Source: Halichondria panicea
Lineage: Eukaryota > Porifera > Demospongiae > Suberitida > Halichondriidae
Reading direction: 5' to 3'
DNA length: 64,000 nucleotides
Assembly: GCF_963675165.1 (NCBI RefSeq)
Contig: NC_087377.1
Span: forward strand, 12,014,632-12,078,631
The position numbers were made by a program, and so were the translations under genes. Below the pieces are notes generated by a model that was not told where the DNA came from, did not search any database, and worked only from the letters and a program-made list of their open reading frames with translations. Below are positions 56,840 to 64,000 of the stretch, one piece after another. How positions within the stretch are numbered: position 1 is the first letter of the stretch; each line of letters opens with the position of its first letter.

Positions 56840-57690
56840 CTCACCAGTCCTTAGAAGACGGAGCCCATGCAGGAACAGCTTGAGGTGTCTTTTGAACATC
56901 TCTTACCCAGTGATTTGGCAAACACTGGCAACTATGGACAGAGAAAGAGAGAGAAAGTGTTAGAGTAACATCAAACACACATTTAGTACCTGCACACATT
57001 CAGTACACACATTCAGTACACACACTATAGCTTAGTATACACACACTCAGTACACACACTCAGTACAGTACACACACTCAGTACAGTATACACACATTTT
57101 AGTGCCTCAAAATATATACGGTAGTTACATGTAGATGATAGAGTATTATAGTCACATGCAATTACACAGTACAACAGTATTGATTGCCAAGCAGCAGCTT
57201 ACAAGGTTAGAGACAGAAACGTTTGAGTATGGAGAAAAGACAAGGAATGTATAGTGATCACCCACAACTATCATCCATTGTTACATTCTGCAAGCCATGT
57301 ATCAAGTGGTAAGGTCAATAAGCAAAAAGTACACAGGACTTGCAAATGGTAAGGATCAGCCAACCAATAAACACATTCTGTACTAGGGTGGGTAGATTTT
57401 GGTAAAGACTTCAGAACGAATAAGCAACAATCACTCTGATCCAAAAGAGACGGTAAAGATCCACTATACAATAAGTGATATATACAGCTTTGGTAGAGGA
57501 CTACAACTATTAGATTGAGAGTGTTTCACTACTACAATTCAATCAACCCTATTATCATGTGCACCCATTGCATACTCACCTGCACTCTCGTAGTTCCTTT
57601 GCAAGTTGCTCCTCTCCAGTCTTACTGAGATGATTAGCCAGCTCCCTTCATGTTGGTCGTCCAGAGTAACTCTTTATCTATTAGTCAATC
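56840..57690 (-). pseudogene. HEAT/coiled-coil gene fragments, copy 11
   Basis: Minus-strand blocks: 57580-57690 (coiled-coil exon), 57340-57470 (SLPKSTHPSTECVYWLADP), 56840-56940 (LELFL-type exon with a TGCA insertion at 56868-56871). A CACACTCAGTA microsatellite interrupts at about 56985-57095. Confidence 0.5.
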
Positions 57691-57778
57691 ACTTTCGTCA
57701 AGCAACCAGCATAAATATCATTTCGACATGAATCTAGTGGAGAAAATAAGAGTGGGTAGTATGATTAAACTAACAACA

Positions 57779-58015
57779 TACTGTATAGCGCGAAATTTTC
57801 GAGGCACTTATATTTCGTGGATTGGCCTCTAAAAGCCATTTCGTTGCACAATGTTCGCGGAATGACTGCTTACCGGAAGCCACGCCTTTAAATATTTGCA
57901 TGATAGCAGGTAATTCTAATTAAAGAAAAATTTTCGTGGACTTAATTTTCGTGTAGAATTCTAACCCACGAAATCCGCGAAAATTAAGCCCCTCGAAATT
58001 TCGCGCTATACGGTA
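57779..58015. mobile_element. MITE, CTGTATAGCGCGAAATTTTC family
   Basis: Starts TACTGTATAGCGCGAAATTT and ends AAATTTCGCGCTATACGGTA, an inverted pair of about 24 bp flanked by TA. It is the most complete member of the family whose fragments sit in R1 and R3 intron 6. Confidence 0.85.
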
Positions 58016-58439
58016 ACTAGCACATCACTTTTATTTTGCAAGTAGTGTGACAAAATAACATGCAGCATACAACGAAAAAATAATACAGTCTTAATTAATG
58101 AGGATGTGTAGTGTAAATTGTTTTCGCATAGTCAGAATAATGAGCGTGATTTTTCTCCACATACAAGAGAAAACAATGAGCCAACAATAACTCTTGACAA
58201 CATCAACAGCTAGTACACCTCAAATTAACAGTACAGGCCGGGAGGGGGGTTGGATTACTGAGCTGTACTACTTAATCATGAGCAGTGCATGTTGTTACTC
58301 AGGAGACTCTATGATGATCGAGGAATTGGTCAGTTTAGAGATATAGCACTCTTTGACCAGCCAAGTCCATGAGCTAATGTACGTGTATCTTATGAAACCA
58401 CTCAAAGTAGGCGATGAAATGGCAAATCTAAGAATTGAA

Positions 58440-58960
58440 AAATCCAGTCAACACTTTTGGTGAAGACTAATACAGTCGACAAGTAATAATCACACTGAGC
58501 CAAAACACAGCCGGTAAAGATCTGCTAGACAATAAACATTCAGTGAGACAACAATTAAAGGCTGATAAAGGGTCATACAACCTACAACCATTATTTTATG
58601 GACATAATCATTACCAATGGCTTGTAGCAGTGTGGGTAGGTGTGGTTGTCTTCCCTCTGAGGGGAGGTGGACCAGGAATTCCCTTGTAAGCTGCAGGGGG
58701 AGGGGATATAACAGGTGGGTATACATGTCTCAATGTTTGACACAGTGGATCGAACCTCTAGACTAACAGTGACTGTAATAAAGAGGTGGTTTAAGTACAT
58801 GTTTTGGGGGCTTTGGGCTGGTCAATCCGGCTGTAGCGGGAAAATGAGTGACCACAAAACTCATTTTCTTCAGAGCATAGAATACACCTCAGCATGGAAA
58901 TACCAGATATACACCATTAAATACTATAACATTATAGTGTATGGATATGATGGTACTACA
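58440..58960. pseudogene. HEAT-gene fragments, direct duplicate of 17.9-18.3 kb
   Basis: 58560-58700 reads on the minus strand LTREFLVHLPSEGRQPHLPT. 58738-58880 matches 18120-18270 closely. No intact coding frame. Confidence 0.5.
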
Positions 58961-58962
58961 CC

Positions 58963-59293
58963 TACAGTAGACTCTCGTTAATCCGGTCACCCTTGGGACC
59001 ATGCAGCTTGGCCGGAATAGCGAGGTGGCTGTATCTCAGAAAATAGCCGCGGCTTAAAAACGACCTTACCTCGAATCTAATGACTAATTTTGCGGTTCTT
59101 GTCTCGAGGATAATGAAGGATGATGCTGTTCTCTATTTAATTAAGTGTATTTGCTAAACCACACCCAAAACGTCATATCCGGCCGTAATACACGTATAAA
59201 ATTACATTGAAAACCTTGTTTGGGACAGCCAAGCACTGGCCGGTAAACGGAGTAGCGAGTGGCCGTACTTCAGGGTGAGTTTTGTGCAGTAAA
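58963..59293. mobile_element. MITE, CAGTAGACTCTCGTTAATCC family
   Basis: Begins TACAGTAGACTCTCGTTAAT and contains GGCCGGAATAGCGAGGTGGC. It is the inverted-orientation relative of 4426-4823 and 26740-27139. The right end, near GTTTTGTGCAG, is not sharply defined. Confidence 0.65.
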
Positions 59294-59405
59294 CATACAC
59301 CTAGTGGTTTTTGATTCTATAGACAAAAACATTGTCAAATCTGCAGTGCTGAAAGTTTCTGGAGCTGGAGGCCCATCAGGGCTTGAGTAGAACATTGAGT
59401 TGATT

Positions 59406-59930
59406 TGTTACTGCCAACTTTTTCATCTTCTTCCAGCCTTGCATATATTGAGTTAATTCTGCAGTCTCCCCGTTGCTTTTCATGTGCTCATGTGCCCCTG
59501 GACACACACTAGTAAAGTTACTAGCTAGCTAAATACAGAATAATATTGCTACCTCAGCAATTTCTCCATAGAACAATAATTATACGTAATTACGGTGCAT
59601 TTATGAATAATACGCTACCGTTTAGTTTGCGTTTTTCTGGCTCCATAAAAACCTGCAACGCAAACGTAACAGGAACTTTTATTTGAGGGCATAAATTTGT
59701 TTAATTTTGTGCTCCGATCAATTGTACTGTACTTCATTATAGAGTAATGACTGACTGGCTGCATGGCTGGCTGTTGGTGTTCCCCCACTCTCCTCAGATC
59801 GTGGCTGGATGAACTGTTCTTTGCCAACCTTGGGGACAGCATACCCTCAGTTAGACAAGGGACAGCTGCTGCTCTCACCAGCGTCACCGAGGCCTGTGGT
59901 GAGACACTGTACAGACTGTAGACTGAGCGG
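59406..59930. repeat. Inverted segmental duplication, right copy
   Basis: Reverse complement of 28870-29380. The HEAT-type exon within it reads on the plus strand at about 59798-59898 as FFANLGDSIPSVRQGTAAAL with an AG acceptor and GTGAGA donor and no stop, the best-preserved version of that exon. Confidence 0.85.
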
Positions 59931-60279
59931 ATAATTTGAGGTGTGTTTTCAAGATTGTAAAATTTGCTCAGCTCATTATTACCTTTTCATTGTATGTGGA
60001 GAATAGTCGTGCTCTTTTTTCACTGGCTGACCGTGTGAAAACAACACTACAAGTATAAAGGCCCCTTAAAAAACCTTTAAACTATAACCTCCGAACAAAA
60101 GAAAAACCTCTCTATCATATCCACAAACGATAATAATTGTATATAGGTGTTTGTAAATGGTAAGCATCAGTCAATCAATAAACACAATCTGTATTAGGAA
60201 CGTGGGCGTAACCACGCCTTGATTATCCGCCCACGCTCAACGTTATTGCAGAGGTAATTAGCCTCATCGAGGCACGCGT

Positions 60280-60640
60280 GTCGTACCTCAGGGTGGGTAG
60301 ATTTGGTAAAGGCTTAAGAATAATAAGCAACAATCACTTTGCATGATCCAAACAGACGGTAAAGACCCACTACACTAAAAACATTAAGTGAGACAACAAT
60401 TAGGGTCGAACTGCATATGGGGAGGGGTAGTAATAAGTCAATAAATGCATTAAAATGAAACGAAGGAAGATTCATGTTTGCCTGTTTACGTAAATGTTGT
60501 TAGAATGAATAGCTTGAATAGCTTGCATGGCTTGTATACAGTCCCACTTACTCATTACCACTGGATCTACCGCATGCCATATCTAATGTAGTGACTGCAT
60601 ACTCACCAGCCTTAGGAGTTCCTTTGCCAGTTGCTCCTCG
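60280..60640. pseudogene. HEAT-gene fragments, copy 12
   Basis: 60290-60370 matches the TTTGGTAAAGACTTCAGAA block of 29540 and 57400, with a TGCA insertion at 60340-60343. 60600-60640 is the start of a minus-strand coiled-coil exon cut off by the dispersed repeat at 60640. Confidence 0.5.
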
Positions 60641-61385
60641 TGATAGCCCCATGTATCATAATTATGGTTTCTTATTTACGAATCCTGCAAAATTCACTAA
60701 AATGTTGGTGACTCGGCCACCTATATTCTTCATAGAGCATAATTTCTGCCAATTACCTTATAGTGGGTATATAGCAGGCTATTGTCGTATGGTGGAAATT
60801 TTCGTATCAGTGGTTACAAAATGAAATTTTGTTCAACGTCACCATCCTGACCTGTACGAATACAAATGGTAGTTTGTATGAACATTTGAACCAACAAAAA
60901 TTATCCGCTATACAGTATACCAGTTGTTTCAAACCAAATTTTAACCAAATTTTAACGTGTATCCCATAATCTGGCCACACAACATTGTGAAACCCTAGTT
61001 GTTACATAAGCTACAAGAATACACTCTGGAAACACTCTGATCATAAGTTGTTTTTCTTTTACCATTACCTACATGTATATGCTTTATAGAGCATAATTTC
61101 TGCCAATAGCGGGTTATTTTCGCATGGTGGAAATGTTCGTATCAGTGGTTACAAAATTAAAACTGCGAAATTGCTCATAATTATGTTCAACGTCACCATC
61201 CTGACCTGTACGAATACAAATGGGTAGTTTGTATGAAAAATTTGCACCGACGAAAATTACCCGCTATACAGTACTAGTTGTTTCAAACCAAATTTTTAAA
61301 TGTGTATCCCATAATCTGATTAATAGAGGCCACACAACATTGTGAAACCCTAGCTGTTACATAAGCTACAAGAACTTTGAGTATT
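60640..61385. repeat. Dispersed repeat, two tandem inverted copies
   Basis: 60640-61055 and 61070-61385 are both reverse-complement copies of 412-857, so they form a direct tandem pair here. The open frame 60591-60824 lies across repeat sequence and is not a gene. Confidence 0.7.
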
Positions 61386-61396
61386 AGTTAGACCAT

Positions 61397-61549
61397 GTGT
61401 AGTAGGTTTCTTAGCTGGATAGTAAACCTGAGAGAGTGTAGTGGCTGAGGCAAGTCACTAATTGCCAGGCAGCCAGGACAATTAGTGACTTGCAGAAGCC
61501 ACTAATCACTCCCAGGGTTACTATCCAGCTAAGAAGCCATACTACACAC
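61397..61549. mobile_element. Fold-back element
   Basis: Arms begin GTGTAGTAGGTTTCTTAGCT and end AGCTAAGAAGCCATACTACAC. Inner arms TGGATAGTAA/TTACTATCCA and CAAGTCACTAATTG/CAATTAGTGACTTG extend the palindrome over almost the whole element. Confidence 0.8.
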
Positions 61550-61559
61550 TTCAAAGCTT

Positions 61560-63335
61560 GAATATGCACATTTTTTCTAATCATAAGTAGTTTTCTTTAA
61601 AGAGGTGGCCTTACCTCAGAAGCAATAATAAATCTTATGTGTGTTTTAACACACATAAGAATGATTGTCCAACCCAACTGTGCTGATAATTTGAGGTGTA
61701 CTGTCAAGATTAAATTGTTTGCTCAGCTCATTCATTGTATGTGGAGAATAGTCGTGCTCTATGTTCACTAGCTGACCGTGTGAAAACAACACTACTAGTA
61801 TGAAAGCCCCCGCCAGAAACCTCTGAAAATACTAGCTGCACTGTATTATGGGACCTAGCTGGCTGTGGTTGTATGTTGCAATCCTGTTATAGTATGGAGT
61901 GTGAATCCTTTGTGTTCTGTACAGATCACCAAGTTGTGGATGACCACTATACATTCTCTGTCTTATCTCATACAGCACTCCAAGTTTCCCTACATAAAAT
62001 GTGTCTCTAATGTCCTAACTTTGTGAGCTGCTGCTTAGCAATCAAATTGCTCAAGCAAAGGCTTGGCTGCACCGTGGGGATCGAAAAGGGTCATCACTTT
62101 AGTTTGAATTTGTGGTTAGCTCAACCCACCAACTTAGCTTGATTTGATCGCCGCCCCCCCCCCCCCCCCCAATGAAGACTTGGCTTAGAAAATGGGCGTG
62201 GGTCAATGGTTGTGCACACACGTACACACACTAACCAGTCGATTATGCCTTGCTGCTGCCTCGATGGAAGTATGTGTGGCCTTTAAAAGCTGTAGCTGGT
62301 CTAAACTTTCAATTTGATCGATAAAGGGATACAGTAGGACACACAAAAGATGAGTGTCTGGAAAAAGTATAACGTAGCATATCTTTAAAGGTGGTGTAGA
62401 TATAGGAGCAGTAGCTACAGACAATGGCTGAACAGGCTATAGGAGAATAATCACCAAGAAAGAAAAAAAGAGTACAAAGTCATATATACATGTAGCTAGT
62501 GCTTCCATAGCCAATCCAGTTTCAAGTGTCAGCTCAGCAAAACTTCAAAGGATAATCGCATTCATGACACTCTCCAATCTACCACACAATCCAATATCAA
62601 CATTAAAGTTGATATTTACAACAATTTAACGGTAAAGGGATAAAGAGGAGAGGGATCGGAAGTAGCGTCACGTGACATTTTACATTGGTACAAAAAGCTT
62701 TGCGCAATACGCGGGAAACAATGTTTCATGAATTATGACCACTGAAGACATTCAGAGCCCCCCTAAAACATCATTATCATGTCCCCTAATAGCCCGGGTA
62801 AGCATCATAATTATGGACATTGTGTACAAAACGTTCTTTAATTTGTCATCTTTACTTAAAAGTTCTATACACAAAAGTAGAAAAACCAAATAGAAGGCTA
62901 ATACAAAGGTCGCCCTTACGAACTAAAGTATATAATTTTGCAAGTACGAAACACAGTAATAACAATTCATAATGACAGAGCATTAAAAATATTAATAATA
63001 ACGTTACAACATCTGAAAAAAGGAGAGGCCGATTTCTTAAGACGACTTTTAAGGAGAATGACATAATACTAGAACTTCATAAAAAGGAACTACACTTACA
63101 AAGAAAGAGAACAAGTGACCACGTGAACAGTGGACAAAAAAGTGGTTGACTGTTTGTGTACCTTAGCTGAGGGGAAGGACGGGGGGGTGACACTATTTGA
63201 GAACTACCCCTCAAAATTCGGTGGCACAGAAGGACTTTTTGTTTCTTTCGTCTCAGAGAAAGGTGCTCCCATCCCAACAATTGATTGTGGGCCATCTCTT
63301 TGATACTATACTCTTGCAGCAAATTTTTGCACAGA
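61560..63335. other. No confident gene
   Basis: Includes repeat landmarks shared with 15540-15700 (61690-61860), a C-tract at 62153-62170, and minus-strand frames 62852-63064 and 63077-63322 without domains. 62540-62620 resembles 48660-48740. Confidence 0.45.
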
Positions 63336-63337
63336 TT

Positions 63338-63817
63338 CTAGTCGTTTGACCTGGATCTCATAGCAAGGGTCCCACAGAGTGGAACAGTATAGTCCAGAAT
63401 AGGGAATACTAATGATTTGTATACAGCTGATTTAAAGCATGCAGTGGGAGATGCCTTGTGGAACAGCCTATGGAGGAGTCTCGGCTGACTCTTCGCTTTG
63501 AGACAGACATTGTGGATGTGGACTGAAAAAGACAGGTCCTTGGAGAGTGTAACTCCCAGATATAACACAGATTGTATTATTATAATATAAGTGCCATTTG
63601 CAGATAGTTGAATTGATGGAGATTCTTTTCGACGGGTGACAACCAGGAGCTTGGTCTTACTGGCATTAAGTTCTAGACCAGCTGTAGAGAATGTTTCTAT
63701 TATAGCTAGGACTGTACTTAGCATACTCAGAACCACACAGTCATTATAGAAGAGGAGCTTATAATTAATGGAAACAGAGGTCATCTGATGGCTTGATGAA
63801 TGGATCCTTATCATCAA
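63338..63817 (-). mobile_element. LINE reverse transcriptase C-terminal fragment
   Basis: A 159-residue minus-strand frame contains FYNDCVVL at the position of the catalytic F/Y-x-D-D motif, so the second Asp is Cys, then LELNASKTKLLVV, YLGVTLSKDL, HIHNVCLKAK and SLVFPILDYTVPLCG. These follow the order of palm-to-thumb motifs in CR1/L2/Jockey-type non-LTR elements. The altered catalytic motif and truncated N-terminus indicate an inactive copy. A scrap of the same region lies at 32826-32885. Confidence 0.85.
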
Positions 63818-64000
63818 TTAAGGAACTTGAAGAAGCCAGAAAATAGATCTCTTCTATACAAATGTAGAGGTTTATTGCATTTCCTGTTAATGAATAATTA
63901 AAAATGGGGTGGATCTCCAATGATGTCAGAGTTCGCAAGGGCTACTAGGCAATGTAGGAGTGAGGCTAAATTAGTCTCGAGGCCAGACTCCTCCTTAGGC

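Noticed and set aside
58963-59010. Counting the CCATGCAGCTTGG change near 59000 as a TGCA insertion
   Set aside because: Alignment with 4790 and 27105 shows substitutions rather than a four-base gain, so it was left out of the list.
1-64000. tRNA, rRNA or other structured RNA genes
   Set aside because: No clover-leaf with A/B boxes and no conserved rRNA segment was recognised by eye; a tRNAscan-SE or Infernal run would be needed to exclude degenerate ones.

Overview
This looks like animal nuclear DNA: AT-rich, with small multi-exon genes, introns often only 45-60 bp, GT-AG and some GC-AG splice sites, Ig, fibronectin III (FN3) and sushi domains, LINE relics and many palindromic MITEs. A demosponge such as Amphimedon is my best guess from general style. 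That is inference; nothing in the window proves the species. I see no prokaryotic operon, rRNA, tRNA or CRISPR array.

The core of the window is a cluster of nine related type I membrane receptor genes or pseudogenes, called R1-R9 here. The plan is signal peptide, Ig-like domain, FN3 domain, two or three sushi domains, transmembrane segment, and a short tail carrying YEEV and YGPL/YGPV tyrosine motifs. I rebuilt exons by hand, and every internal junction is phase 1. R1 (2722-5565), R3 (24938-27746), R4 (30514-32115), R7 (39512-42861, minus strand) and R8 (45212-47802) read open throughout: 500, 516, 439, 509 and 504 residues. R2 (21906-23527) has a single nonsense codon. R5 (34895-36858), R6 (37400-38345) and R9 (48819-50984) carry several lesions. 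R1-R5 form clade A and R6-R9 clade B; the clades differ in ectodomain but share the tail. A tenth gene (10628-12121) encodes Ig + FN3 + a hydrophobic C-terminus with no tail.

The DNA between receptors is mostly decayed duplicated sequence. There are many scattered minus-strand exon fragments of one unidentified HEAT-repeat/coiled-coil gene, at least three LINE relics, hAT-like and TA-flanked MITEs, fold-back hairpins, and minisatellites placed just upstream of R2, R3 and R5. Blocks are repeated directly (downstream of R1 and of R3) and inverted (28.9-29.4 kb against 59.4-59.9 kb; 0.4-0.86 kb against 60.6-61.1 kb).

Taken together, the locus resembles a birth-and-death family of surface recognition receptors. 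Open and broken copies sit side by side, the Ig exon varies in loop-like patches, FN3 and sushi exons are conserved, tail exons appear to be exchanged, and one pseudogene carries a copied promoter block in an intron. Ligand and function cannot be read from the sequence. A second unusual signal is a recurrent class of tiny self-complementary insertions (TGCA, TAATTA, TGATCA, CATGTA) that separate paralogous copies and break or alter several receptor exons.
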